DNA from: Roseivirga seohaensis
GTDB taxonomy: Bacteria; Bacteroidota; Bacteroidia; Cytophagales; Cyclobacteriaceae
NCBI RefSeq assembly: GCF_001592945.1
Contig: NZ_LRPB01000023.1
Location: 682,001 to 746,000, forward strand
Direction: 5' to 3'
DNA: 64,000 bases
Shown here: in pieces, positions 35,587 through 43,977 of the stretch
How the letters are laid out: the number at the start of each line of letters is the position of its first letter
Numbering within the stretch: position 1 is the first letter of the stretch
Program-made: the position numbers and the translations under genes
Notes under the pieces: model-generated
Seen by the model: the letters and a program-made list of their open reading frames with translations, nothing else
Told to the model about the DNA's origin: nothing
Databases searched by the model: none

Positions 35587-36018
35587 TTATCGGTCTTCGG
35601 TAAATTCAAGGCGATAGATTTTATAGTCTGCTTTATATTTCTTTGCCCTTAGAACAACTCTATATTTTTTGTTTCTCGAAACATAAGAACCAATGGCATA
35701 AATAATTCCTCCATCTGAATTTCCTTCGTGAATAAACTCTGTGGAATCAGCAGGGTTTTTCTGAAAAAATTGCTTCAGAACAATCTCTGCTTGGTTGGTG
35801 CTATAATCCTTTTTTTCGTTGTCGAGTTTAATTTCAACTCTTTCGTGTAGGTATTTTACAAGCTCTCGCGAGCTCGAAGACTTCAATGCCTCTTGTACGT
35901 TTTTTATCAATTTTTCTTCTGGTGTTTGCGCAAAACCCGTAAAGGTGCTGAACACTAGCAAAAGAGACATGAAAGTAATAACGATGTTTTTATTCCTCAT
36001 TTTTAGTGACTTAGCCAT
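35587..36018 (-). CDS. DUF4783 domain-containing exported protein
   Basis: A 143-residue protein with a signal peptide (IVITFMSLLLVFSTFTGFAQ) and a conserved core EKLIKNVQEALKSSSSRELV, QAEIVLKQFFQKNP and YAIGSYVSRNKKYRVVLRAK. This matches DUF4783, an NTF2/SnoaL-like fold found almost only in Bacteroidota, with no known function. It precedes nadC on the same strand by 31 bp, a linkage common in Cytophagales. Starts at 36018 or 36000 are both possible; the second gives a cleaner signal peptide. Confidence 0.85.
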   Translation of the reverse strand: MAKSLKMRNKNIVITFMSLLLVFSTFTGFAQTPEEKLIKNVQEALKSSSSRELVKYLHERVEIKLDNEKKDYSTNQAEIVLKQFFQKNPADSTEFIHEGNSDGGIIYAIGSYVSRNKKYRVVLRAKKYKADYKIYRLEFTEDR

Positions 36019-36117
36019 TAGTTTAACGAAAATAATGCCAATTATTACTCTCCTTAGGTTAGTTCAGAATCAAATTAATACAATCACTTTGGACTTACAA
36101 ACCAGATCATAATAATA

Positions 36118-36125
36118 TATATTTG
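36118..36125 (+). promoter_or_regulatory. -7 box TATATTTG directly before gpmI
   Basis: A perfect TAnnTTTG octamer ends 5 nt before the gpmI ATG (36131). Like uvrA, this implies a leaderless transcript if the box is functional. Confidence 0.5.
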
Positions 36126-36130
36126 CCCCC

Positions 36131-37648
36131 ATGGAAAAACGCGTTCTCTTAATGATCTTAGACGGTTGGGGTTTAGGTACCGATTCTACCGTTTCTGCCA
36201 TTGATCATGCCAAAACTCCCGTAATCGATGCACTTTATAGTAAGTATGCTCATTCTAAATTAGAAGCTTCTGGTTTAGCGGTTGGTTTGCCGGCTGGCCA
36301 AATGGGGAATTCAGAAGTGGGTCATATGAATATTGGGGCTGGTAGAGTTGTTTACCAGGATTTGGTGAAGGTGAATAAGGCTGTGGAAGAAAACACTTTG
36401 GCGGATAACCCAACATTGAAATCTGCTTTAGACTACGCAAAAACGAATTCCAAGAAGGTTCATTTCTTAGGTTTACTTTCAGATGGTGGGGTTCATTCTC
36501 ACATCAACCATTTAAAAGCCCTACTCAGCATTGCAGGCAATCAAGGTTTGAAAGATGTTTTTGTACATGCTTTTACTGATGGCCGAGATACTGACCCAAA
36601 AGGAGGTATAAAGTATATGGCAGACCTAGAGGCGCACATGGAAAAAACTACCGGAAAAGTAGCTTCTGTGATTGGTCGGTATTATGCCATGGACCGTGAT
36701 AACCGCTGGGAAAGAATAAAACTGGCTTATGATGCCATGGTTAAAGGAGCTGGTGTAAATTCAGAAAATATATCTGAAAGCATAGCTAAATCATATATTG
36801 AAGGCGTTACCGATGAGTTTATTATTCCAATTATTCATACAGAAAATGGTGCTCCATTGGCTACAATTGAGGAAGATGATGTAGTCATCTACTTCAATTT
36901 CAGAACAGATAGAGGAAGGGAAATTACCCAAGCACTCACTCAGCGTGATTTTCCTGAACAGGAAATGAAAGCCATGAAACTTTACTTCGTTACCCTCACA
37001 AATTACGATGACTCATTCAGTGGTGTAAAGGTGATGTTTGATAAAGATAACTTGAAAAACACCTTAGGCGAGGTAATTTCCGAAGCAGGTAAAAAGCAAA
37101 TCAGAATTGCTGAAACAGAGAAATACCCACATGTTACCTTCTTCTTTAGCGGTGGGCGTGAGGTTCCGTTTAAAGGTGAAAAAAGAATTTTATGTCCTTC
37201 GCCAAAAGTGGCCACTTACGATTTGCAACCAGAAATGAGTGCGAATGATATTAAGGACGAAATTGTAAAAGAGTTAGATAAAAGGGAAGTGGATTTTGTC
37301 TGTCTCAATTTTGCTAACCCTGATATGGTAGGGCATACTGGTGATTTTGATGCAGCTGTAAAAGCTTGCGAAACGGTAGATAAATGTGCTGGAGAAGTGA
37401 TTGATTCAGCCTTGAAAAACGGATATACCACAATAGTAATTGCCGACCATGGTAATTCAGATATTATGGTAAACTCAGATGGTAGTCCAAATACTGCACA
37501 TACAACGAACTTGGTTCCTTGTATTCTCGTTGACAAGGAATTGAAGCCTCAAATGAAAGATGGTAAATTGGGCGATTTAGCCCCAACCATTTTAACCTTA
37601 ATGGGGCTTGAAATTCCAGAAGAAATGAGCGGAGATATACTCTTATGA
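36131..37648 (+). CDS. gpmI: 2,3-bisphosphoglycerate-independent phosphoglycerate mutase
   Basis: A 505-residue alkaline-phosphatase superfamily glycolytic enzyme that interconverts 3- and 2-phosphoglycerate with two Mn ions. Visible motifs: MILDGWGLG (metal Asp), MGNSEVGHMNIGAGRVVYQD containing the phosphorylated Ser, the middle insertion with LLSDGGVHSHINHL and DGRDTDPKG, NFRTDRGREITQAL, and the C-terminal NFANPDMVGHTGD and IADHGNSD metal ligands. Full length. Its stop overlaps the start of a lipoprotein gene by 4 bp. Confidence 0.98.
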   Translation: MEKRVLLMILDGWGLGTDSTVSAIDHAKTPVIDALYSKYAHSKLEASGLAVGLPAGQMGNSEVGHMNIGAGRVVYQDLVKVNKAVEENTLADNPTLKSALDYAKTNSKKVHFLGLLSDGGVHSHINHLKALLSIAGNQGLKDVFVHAFTDGRDTDPKGGIKYMADLEAHMEKTTGKVASVIGRYYAMDRDNRWERIKLAYDAMVKGAGVNSENISESIAKSYIEGVTDEFIIPIIHTENGAPLATIEEDDVVIYFNFRTDRGREITQALTQRDFPEQEMKAMKLYFVTLTNYDDSFSGVKVMFDKDNLKNTLGEVISEAGKKQIRIAETEKYPHVTFFFSGGREVPFKGEKRILCPSPKVATYDLQPEMSANDIKDEIVKELDKREVDFVCLNFANPDMVGHTGDFDAAVKACETVDKCAGEVIDSALKNGYTTIVIADHGNSDIMVNSDGSPNTAHTTNLVPCILVDKELKPQMKDGKLGDLAPTILTLMGLEIPEEMSGDILL

Positions 37649-38226
37649 AATTGAAAAATCTAGTGTTTTTACTTTCTCTAATGCTGTTTGGTTGTACAGT
37701 AGGCCAGAAGTCTGAACCCATACGAACAGGCACTTACTTTGACCTTGTCGAGTTATTAGACGAACAAATTGCTCAATTTGAAGTAGAGAAACCTGTTTTG
37801 ACCAAGGAGCTTAATGTGAGCGGAGAAACGGATAGGGTAACAATTCAGTTAGATTCTGCAAAACAATGGAAAGAGGAGTTAGGGCTCTTTTATCAGGCCG
37901 ACATCAATAAATTAGGCTTGGAAACTTCTTACACCACAGAAGAGCTTTCAACCGGGGTAAATACAAAAAAAGTGATTGATTCGGCCAAAAATGAAAGGCC
38001 AGCTGTTCGGTCAATTGAATATAATTATACTGACAACCAGTTGGTAAGCATTCGCATTATAATTAGAGACAAAAACCCAATCTATAAATTTGAAAAAGAG
38101 CTCAATCTCTATTTCCAAAATGAACAAGGAAAATCAATTTTGAGCTCTTTTACTATTTCTGGAGATCAGAACATGATCTTAAAAGATGAACTAAGTTATA
38201 GCCTAAAAGCTACAATTGGTAAATAG
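37645..38226 (+). CDS. Conserved hypothetical lipoprotein
   Basis: A 193-residue lipoprotein: leader MKLKNLVFLLSLMLFGC with the lipid-modified Cys at 17. The mature part is predicted to mix helices and strands (FDLVELLDEQIAQFEVEKP near the start, RIIIRDKNPIYKFEKELN late), with no recognised domain; a beta-sheet sandwich is plausible. The ATG overlaps the gpmI stop (ATGA), so the two are translationally coupled, although a glycolytic function is not implied. It ends 2 bp before the convergent universal stress gene. Confidence 0.75.
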   Translation: MKLKNLVFLLSLMLFGCTVGQKSEPIRTGTYFDLVELLDEQIAQFEVEKPVLTKELNVSGETDRVTIQLDSAKQWKEELGLFYQADINKLGLETSYTTEELSTGVNTKKVIDSAKNERPAVRSIEYNYTDNQLVSIRIIIRDKNPIYKFEKELNLYFQNEQGKSILSSFTISGDQNMILKDELSYSLKATIGK

Positions 38227-38227
38227 G

Positions 38228-39154
38228 TTACAAGCGGAACAGTGCCTCAAGTAGGCTTAGGTTCTCTTTCCCTTTCTTTACCAAGAACAAAGGAATATCA
38301 CCACTTTCATAAACTAATTTTTCGGCAACACTACCAATTAAAAAGGCAGCTGCACTGGTACGTCCTTTTGATCCAAGAATGATTAAGTCTACACCTTTTT
38401 CCGAAGCGGTTTTATAAATTTTATCTGCTGGGTGCGGATCATCATCTAGGGCAAAGGTATGTTCAAACTTTACATCGCCAAGCTCCATTTTCTTGAAGAA
38501 TTTCTCGGAATCCTTTTTAGTGTTCTCAAGCATTATTTCAGCGAATTCTTCATAATTCTTGCCTGATTTGTGGTAACCAGTTGGAACTCTATAAATGTGG
38601 TTACTCATTAGCATGGCACCCGTTTGCTGTTGAATTCCCATGCCTATTTCAAAAGCCATTTGAGAATGCTCTGAATAATCAATTGGGATTAATATTTTAT
38701 TAAGTTCAAGTTTTGGGTTTTCTGGCACATAAATTACTGAAGAAGGTGAGCTCTTCGCGATTTTGCTTGAATTCAAGCCTGCATTAGAGCGGTGATGCTT
38801 TCGGCCCAAAATCATAAGGTCAATTACTTTGACTTTGGCCATTTTTAGCACTTCTTCAGTCACTTTTCCTGTAGCTACTTTTATTTGGACATCGCAACCT
38901 TCTGGACAAACAAAACTCTCCTGCACTTTAGCATTTATTTCATGCTCAAGCGTTTCGTCTAGTGGTGCAACTAGGTCAGGGTATTTCTCTTGAATCTCTG
39001 CAGGTAGCTCTAATGATTCAGCTACATGCAAAAAGTAAACAGAATTAATTTCAAAAACGCGTGCTATCATTGACGCATATTGGATAAGGCCTTTATCCAT
39101 TTCGGTTAGGTCTAAACAGACCATCATTCTCTGAAACTTGCTTAAATCGTACAT
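38228..39154 (-). CDS. Universal stress protein, two UspA domains
   Basis: A 308-residue tandem UspA protein. The N-terminal domain (MMVCLDLTEMDKGLIQYASM, LMILGRKHHRSN) lacks the full nucleotide loop, whereas the C-terminal domain has LILGSKGRTSAAAFLIGSVA, matching the ATP-binding G-x2-G-x9-G-S pattern. Such proteins are cytosolic and bind ATP in stress or stationary phase. The gene is single and convergent with the gpmI/lipoprotein pair. Confidence 0.93.
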   Translation of the reverse strand: MYDLSKFQRMMVCLDLTEMDKGLIQYASMIARVFEINSVYFLHVAESLELPAEIQEKYPDLVAPLDETLEHEINAKVQESFVCPEGCDVQIKVATGKVTEEVLKMAKVKVIDLMILGRKHHRSNAGLNSSKIAKSSPSSVIYVPENPKLELNKILIPIDYSEHSQMAFEIGMGIQQQTGAMLMSNHIYRVPTGYHKSGKNYEEFAEIMLENTKKDSEKFFKKMELGDVKFEHTFALDDDPHPADKIYKTASEKGVDLIILGSKGRTSAAAFLIGSVAEKLVYESGDIPLFLVKKGKENLSLLEALFRL

Positions 39155-39327
39155 CTTTAATCAGGAAATTTGTTGATGTAATTTATTGAAATAATTAGCC
39201 CATACCCACGTATTTGAGGTTTTTTTGATAAGGTTTTATTTATGGTTGGTGATTGGTATCAACATGCCTAACTTCGTGCGCTTTTAAAAAGGTAAAAGGT
39301 TTGGCAAATACACAGTTTTTAGAGAAG

Positions 39328-39627
39328 ATGAAAGAGCGATGGAATCTCAATTCGCTCATTCAGGTGGTTTTAGTGTTGGTTGTATTTTCACTTACAGGTA
39401 CATCTGTTGTGTTTTTAAAGCCATATGTTTTTCAGCTTTTTGGTATTGAAAGCCTTACAGGCATTAAAGGCGTTTTTTTATATCTGCTCTTAATTCCACC
39501 CTTGTATCAAATTCTGCTCTTATTTTATGGAACCCTGCTAGGCCAGTTTAGTTTTTTTTGGAAGTGGGAGAAGAAGACATTCAATTCAATAGGAAAACTT
39601 TTTAGAAAGAGAAAAAAGAAAGTTTAA
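39328..39627 (+). CDS. Small membrane protein, DUF6787-like
   Basis: A 99-residue protein from ATG 39328. Two hydrophobic helices (LIQVVLVLVVFSLTGTSVVF and GVFLYLLLIPPLYQILLLFY) flank a short loop and a basic C-terminus. The pattern MKERWNL followed by an FSLTGTS helix and a GQFSFFWKWEKK tail matches the Bacteroidota DUF6787 family as I recall it. Function unknown. It is upstream of the Fur gene on the same strand, 83 bp apart. Confidence 0.75.
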   Translation: MKERWNLNSLIQVVLVLVVFSLTGTSVVFLKPYVFQLFGIESLTGIKGVFLYLLLIPPLYQILLLFYGTLLGQFSFFWKWEKKTFNSIGKLFRKRKKKV

Positions 39628-39698
39628 CACTTTGAGGCCTATCTGCCCAATAAATAAGGAACTTAAAATTTGGATGTAGCATTCTACTTTCTAATAAC

Positions 39699-39706
39699 TA
39701 TCTTTA
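39699..39706 (+). promoter_or_regulatory. -7-like box TATCTTTA directly before the fur GTG start
   Basis: One mismatch to TAnnTTTG, ending 4 nt before the GTG at 39711. It is the third gene in the window whose only good box abuts its start codon. Confidence 0.4.
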
Positions 39707-39710
39707 TTAC

Positions 39711-40133
39711 GTGGACAATCATATTAAAGAACTTTTAAGAGATCACGCCTTAAGGCTTACACAAGGTAGGGCAGATGTTATTGATGTTTTTCTAAATCAT
39801 CAAGTGGCCGTTTCTCATTCTGATATTGAGCTGGCTGTAGATGGAAAGTACGATAGGGTTACAATTTATAGAACTCTGAAATCTTTTTTAGACAAAGGGT
39901 TAATTCATAAAATACTCGATGACAAAGGTGGAATTCGCTATGCACTCTGTGCCGATACTTGCTCTGAAGGAAGTCATCAGCATAATCACATTCATTTTAA
40001 ATGTAATAAATGCGAACAAACCACTTGTTTGGAGCATGTTGAAATTCCGGTAGTGAAATTACCTCGAGGCTTTACGGGCGAAGAAAGTAATTTTTTAATT
40101 ACGGGTATTTGTGATAAATGTAAGCAGCAGTAA
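39711..40133 (+). CDS. Fur family transcriptional regulator
   Basis: A 140-residue metalloregulator. The N-terminal winged HTH includes ALRLTQGRADVIDVF and KYDRVTIYRTLKSFLDKGLI. The C-terminal dimerisation/metal domain has HQHNHIHFKCNKC and GICDKC, i.e. the His-rich site and two CxxC pairs for structural zinc. It may sense Fe, Zn or peroxide; Zur and PerR cannot be excluded without the sensing-site residues in an alignment. The start is a GTG at 39711. The feoAB iron operon lies 13.5 kb away in this window. Confidence 0.93.
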   Translation: MDNHIKELLRDHALRLTQGRADVIDVFLNHQVAVSHSDIELAVDGKYDRVTIYRTLKSFLDKGLIHKILDDKGGIRYALCADTCSEGSHQHNHIHFKCNKCEQTTCLEHVEIPVVKLPRGFTGEESNFLITGICDKCKQQ

Positions 40134-40355
40134 TTAGTATGTTTTTTCGGGCTTTCGTTTTTTCACCAGCGGAGAGTCGGGCCAAACTACACCAGGAGGT
40201 AAATCAATATGTGGAGGTATAAACTCACTTACGCCTCCTTCATCATCATCTGTGCCATTATTCACCTTTCTCCTTTTCATAAGCTGAAATATCAAATACG
40301 TAAGAATCACGTAAGTGAGGCCGCTTAAAATTAGATCGAAGTAAATACTATTCAT
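40134..40355 (-). CDS. Small single-pass membrane protein, acidic and proline-rich tail
   Basis: A 73-residue protein with one N-terminal TM helix (LILSGLTYVILTYLIFQLM), a Lys/Arg stop-transfer, then an acidic linker and a proline-rich tail (EFIPPHIDLPPGVVWP). No family recognised. It follows the NhaD antiporter gene on the same strand with an 83-bp gap and ends right at the Fur stop codon. The composition suggests an accessory subunit or tether; function unknown. Confidence 0.65.
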   Translation of the reverse strand: MNSIYFDLILSGLTYVILTYLIFQLMKRRKVNNGTDDDEGGVSEFIPPHIDLPPGVVWPDSPLVKKRKPEKTY

Positions 40356-40438
40356 TTCTAAACATCAGAGAAATGAAGTTACAAAATGTTTCTACACAAA
40401 ATCAATAATGCTGCAGCCTTTCCTGCTTTACATTTAAC

Positions 40439-41932
40439 CTAATGGGTAAAGAAAATAAGCCAAATAACAAATAGTATTGGTAAGAGAATAGGTATAGAAT
40501 ACCTTAATATATAGCCAAAGAATGAAGGCATATGAATCCCCATTTGTTCAGCAATAGACTTTACCATAAAGTTAGGGCCATTACCTATGTAGGTCATAGC
40601 TCCGAAGAACACCGCACCAAGTGAGATGGCGATTAATTTAGATACAGAGTCATCATAAACACCTCCTACTGCATAATCATGTACATTACTGATTACTGCA
40701 ATATCGCCCCCTTGCGAAGCCATAGCTGCTGCCAAGAAGTTTAAGTAAGTAGGCGCGTTATCTAGAAATCCAGAAAGAATTCCTGTTCCCCAGTACAAGG
40801 TGTTGTGCGTAATAAGAGCAGTACCTGTTTCTGACTGAGCAAACTCACTTACCAGAGCTAATGCTGGCATCATTGTACCGAAAATTCCAATAAAGATAAA
40901 GGCGACTTCACGAATTGGTTCAAAATTGAATTCATTTCCTTTAATGGCTCGTTTGTCGGCAAATCGGTAAGATAGAAAGCCCACAGTGAACATTATCAAT
41001 TCGCGAATAAACGAGAACTTCTGGCCGTGATAGTGAATGGCAGGAACGCCTTCAATTACGTTTGGATCAATAAAAACAGAAGCAATAATAATGGCTAGCC
41101 AAATAAAGTTTCTGGAACCAAGAATAGTAGTTTTATTAGTGAAGGTTGAAATCTCTTCTAAGTCTTCATCAGTATTACGTTTATCAAAAATGTAGAACAC
41201 TATTGATAACAGACCTAAAGCAGTTGCCCAAGGGATAATATTATGTTCAAGTGTCCAACCAAAAGGTACACCTTTCAAAAAGCCAAGGAATAAGGGAGGG
41301 TCACCAATAGGGGTTAAAGCTCCACCCACATTACTTACCATAAAAATAAAGAATATGATATGGTATGGCTGAATTCTGCCTTTATTCAAACGAACAAAGG
41401 GTCTAATCAAAAGCATTGATGCTCCTGTGGTACCAATAAGGTTAGAAATAACAGCACCAATGAGTAATAGGCCTACATTGGTGATAGGAGTGGCTTTTTT
41501 ATCCACATCAATCATTATTCCACCAGAAGCAATGTATAACGAAGACAGCAAAGCTATAAACTGCACGTATTCGGCAAGTGCATGTACAGGATGATTTACA
41601 TCACCAACCCCAAACAAATAATACAAAACGACAATTGCGGCCAATGAAACCGCAATAATGGGGTAGTTCTTATGCCAAAAATGCTCGTAAAATAATGGGC
41701 CTGTGGCAATCATTATCAGTAACAAGGCAAATGGAATTACTGACCAACCCGCTGGAGATACATGCTCTTCGTCAGAAGATGCATCAGCAGAATCGTCAAT
41801 TGAAACCGCTGGCAGTTCTTCTGTGGTTATAGCAGTAACTGAAATTTCAGGCTCAAGCCCATTCATAGTTTCAGTTTTGGCTATAAAAACCATAAACAAC
41901 ATGCACAATGTTAGTAGTAGTCTGTTTTTCAT
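40439..41932 (-). CDS. nhaD: Na+/H+ antiporter, NhaD type, with signal peptide and acidic periplasmic segment
   Basis: A 497-residue membrane protein. An N-terminal signal-like helix (RLLLTLCMLFMVFIA) is followed by an acidic stretch of about 45 residues, then about 12 transmembrane helices of the ion-transporter (ArsB/NhaD) fold. Typical NhaD blocks are visible: GGALTPIGDPPLFLGFLKGV, NLIGTTGASMLLIRP and the late GNGPNFMVKSIAEQMG. It exchanges Na+ or Li+ for protons, useful in a marine habitat. The acidic extension is unusual compared with minimal NhaD. Confidence 0.9.
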   Translation of the reverse strand: MKNRLLLTLCMLFMVFIAKTETMNGLEPEISVTAITTEELPAVSIDDSADASSDEEHVSPAGWSVIPFALLLIMIATGPLFYEHFWHKNYPIIAVSLAAIVVLYYLFGVGDVNHPVHALAEYVQFIALLSSLYIASGGIMIDVDKKATPITNVGLLLIGAVISNLIGTTGASMLLIRPFVRLNKGRIQPYHIIFFIFMVSNVGGALTPIGDPPLFLGFLKGVPFGWTLEHNIIPWATALGLLSIVFYIFDKRNTDEDLEEISTFTNKTTILGSRNFIWLAIIIASVFIDPNVIEGVPAIHYHGQKFSFIRELIMFTVGFLSYRFADKRAIKGNEFNFEPIREVAFIFIGIFGTMMPALALVSEFAQSETGTALITHNTLYWGTGILSGFLDNAPTYLNFLAAAMASQGGDIAVISNVHDYAVGGVYDDSVSKLIAISLGAVFFGAMTYIGNGPNFMVKSIAEQMGIHMPSFFGYILRYSIPILLPILFVIWLIFFTH

Positions 41933-42688
41933 TAAAGTCGCTGTGTGTCGCTAAAGTATACTTCTGATTCGAGAATACAAATTCACTTTGTAGATTTTGG
42001 GCTAAGATAAGCATTAGTGGTAAAACCAATGTTAATCAAAAATCAAATTCTAGTGGACAAAGGAAATGTTCAACTCGATATTTAAAATTCTTAAACTTAT
42101 GAGGCAATGTGCTCTAAGCTGGCTCTAAAGTTTAAACAAGCCTTTACTTATTTCTAGGCTCAATTTTAGATGATTGTGTGATTGACCAAAGGATATTTAT
42201 TCGAAAGGCAAAAATAAAAATCAGTAGGTTAATCAATCAATCCCGTGACTATTCTTTATGAATGCCAATGGTGTAGCCTTACGCAATAGCTGTTCTATAG
42301 GTTATGAAAAATTATTACCGAAGAAAATTCTATGGGGTGATCGGATAAGCTATACTGTATTTGGTTAAAATTAAGTGTAACAAAAAATTGTCACGACCAA
42401 TTTATTCAACTAACTTTATAGTCGATCCTCTGCGATAAGTTCTAAAAGTTGCTTAGTACGCTCGGTGTTTTGCGGTTAGTTTTAGCGATTTGAAAGACTA
42501 TTAAAAGGTGTTTGTAAGTCTGCCTGAGTGATGAACTGAGGCTATTTTCACAATTTTGGTTAAAAATGCCTGATTTTAAGGTGATTATTGATATCCCTTT
42601 TTATAAAGGTTTGAATCTAAAAGAAAAGCTGACATATTTGTAACCCTCAAATTAGTGCTCGTTGGACTGAATGTGTTTAGGTTAAGCA
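41933..42688. other. Long intergenic region, no gene seen
   Basis: 756 bp between divergent NhaD and the outer-membrane protein gene. I found no convincing coding frame, tRNA or known RNA family. A weak hairpin (42522-42542, GCCT..AGGC with inner AGT/ACT) and a consensus-like promoter near the right end are the only signals. A small RNA or an upstream leader is possible but unsupported. Confidence 0.6.
42611..42640 (+). promoter_or_regulatory. Promoter for the OM protein/TPR cluster
   Basis: TTG at 42611-42613, 19 nt, then CATATTTG (42633-42640), one mismatch to TAnnTTTG. Spacing fits the Bacteroidota -33/-7 layout; the predicted start site is about 40 nt before the ATG at 42689. Confidence 0.45.
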
Positions 42689-43966
42689 ATGCTCAAAAAT
42701 ATCATTAAATATTCGGCCCTTTTAGGGGCATTTTTATTCTGTGCTCCTCTTAAGGCGCAGTTTACTCAAAGTTCTTATTCTGCTTTTGGAATAGGTGACA
42801 TAAACTGGGGCGGTTACTCCCAAAATGCGGGAATGGGAGGTTTCGGCATTAGTTACAACAACAGGTTTTATGTAAACAACCTCAACCCTGCTCTGATTGC
42901 CTCTAACTATGACGCAGTCTTTCAGATAGAGGCTTCTTTTGATTCAAGAACCTATAACAATGGCGACAAGAGCTATAGCTCGTTTACGGGTGGATTCAAA
43001 GATTTTGGATTTTCATTACCCATTAAATATGGTAAATGGAATATGGCCTTAGGAATAAGCCCTTATACATCTGTTAGTTATGGTATTCTTCAAACCACTA
43101 CTGGGCCAGATAATACAACCTTGTTATCTCAATTGGATGGTAACGGTGGCATAGACGAGGCTTTCATGACTCATGCGCTGAGACTTGGGGATTTTATGAT
43201 AGGCCTTAAAACCTCATACTTATTTGGTTCTATCGAAAGAGACACCGAATACCTTCTAACGGGTATTCCAGCAATTACCTTTAGTAGTACGATTTATAAT
43301 GAAAGAAGAAGTTTCTCGGATGTTACAGCCAATGTTGGTTTGGCTTATAAACTGAAGTTTAACGAAAGGCAGTCACTGAATTTTGGAGCGTTCTATAATT
43401 TAGAGGCCAATATTAGAAGTAGAAATCTAACTAGATTAGAGAGCCAAGATATTAACGGAAATGTTCTCTCGAGTGATACCCTTAAGAATAACATTGATTC
43501 AAAAATCTCTATTCCTCAACGCATTGGTTTTGGTATCTCATATGAAAAATCACAGAGGTTTGCAGTCGGGATTGATATACAAACTCAAGCATGGAGTCAG
43601 TACTTGAATGAATCTGGCCAAACAGGTTCTGAATTCGGAGATGCCTTTAGAATTGCCGTTGGTGGAGAATTATTACCAAACTACGAAGTTTCAAAGGCTG
43701 GCCCCAGAATAACCTATAGATTCGGGGTTCATTACGAGAGGACTCCTTACTTAGTCAATTCACAAGAGGTAAACGACTTTGGTATAAATTTTGGAACGTC
43801 ATTACCGCTGAGCGGAATATGGGGTGTTTCAAACGTAAACTTAGGAGCTACCTTTGGAAATAGAGGTAACGTAACCGATGGGTTAATAAGAGAAAACTAC
43901 CTTAAGTTGAGCATTGGATTTAGCTTGCAAGACCAGACATGGTTTGCAAGACAAAAGTATAATTAA
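42689..43966 (+). CDS. Outer-membrane beta-barrel protein (FadL/OmpP1-like)
   Basis: A 425-residue protein with a signal peptide ending PLKAQ and the mature start QSSYSAFGIGDINWGGYSQN typical of OmpP1/FadL-like proteins in Bacteroidota (NAGMGGFGISYNN). Repeated amphipathic strands end in an aromatic C-terminal strand region (LSIGFSLQDQTWFARQKY). It could be a hydrophobic-solute channel or a structural protein. It leads an envelope cluster with a TPR protein, LptC and a PpiD-like foldase, an arrangement conserved in Bacteroidota. Confidence 0.85.
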   Translation: MLKNIIKYSALLGAFLFCAPLKAQFTQSSYSAFGIGDINWGGYSQNAGMGGFGISYNNRFYVNNLNPALIASNYDAVFQIEASFDSRTYNNGDKSYSSFTGGFKDFGFSLPIKYGKWNMALGISPYTSVSYGILQTTTGPDNTTLLSQLDGNGGIDEAFMTHALRLGDFMIGLKTSYLFGSIERDTEYLLTGIPAITFSSTIYNERRSFSDVTANVGLAYKLKFNERQSLNFGAFYNLEANIRSRNLTRLESQDINGNVLSSDTLKNNIDSKISIPQRIGFGISYEKSQRFAVGIDIQTQAWSQYLNESGQTGSEFGDAFRIAVGGELLPNYEVSKAGPRITYRFGVHYERTPYLVNSQEVNDFGINFGTSLPLSGIWGVSNVNLGATFGNRGNVTDGLIRENYLKLSIGFSLQDQTWFARQKYN

Positions 43967-43977
43967 ACTACAGTATT

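Noticed and set aside
42522-42542. Possible terminator or 6S-like RNA hairpin in the 756-bp gap
   Set aside because: The stem has a central mismatch and no T-run, and I could not match the flanking sequence to any known RNA family.
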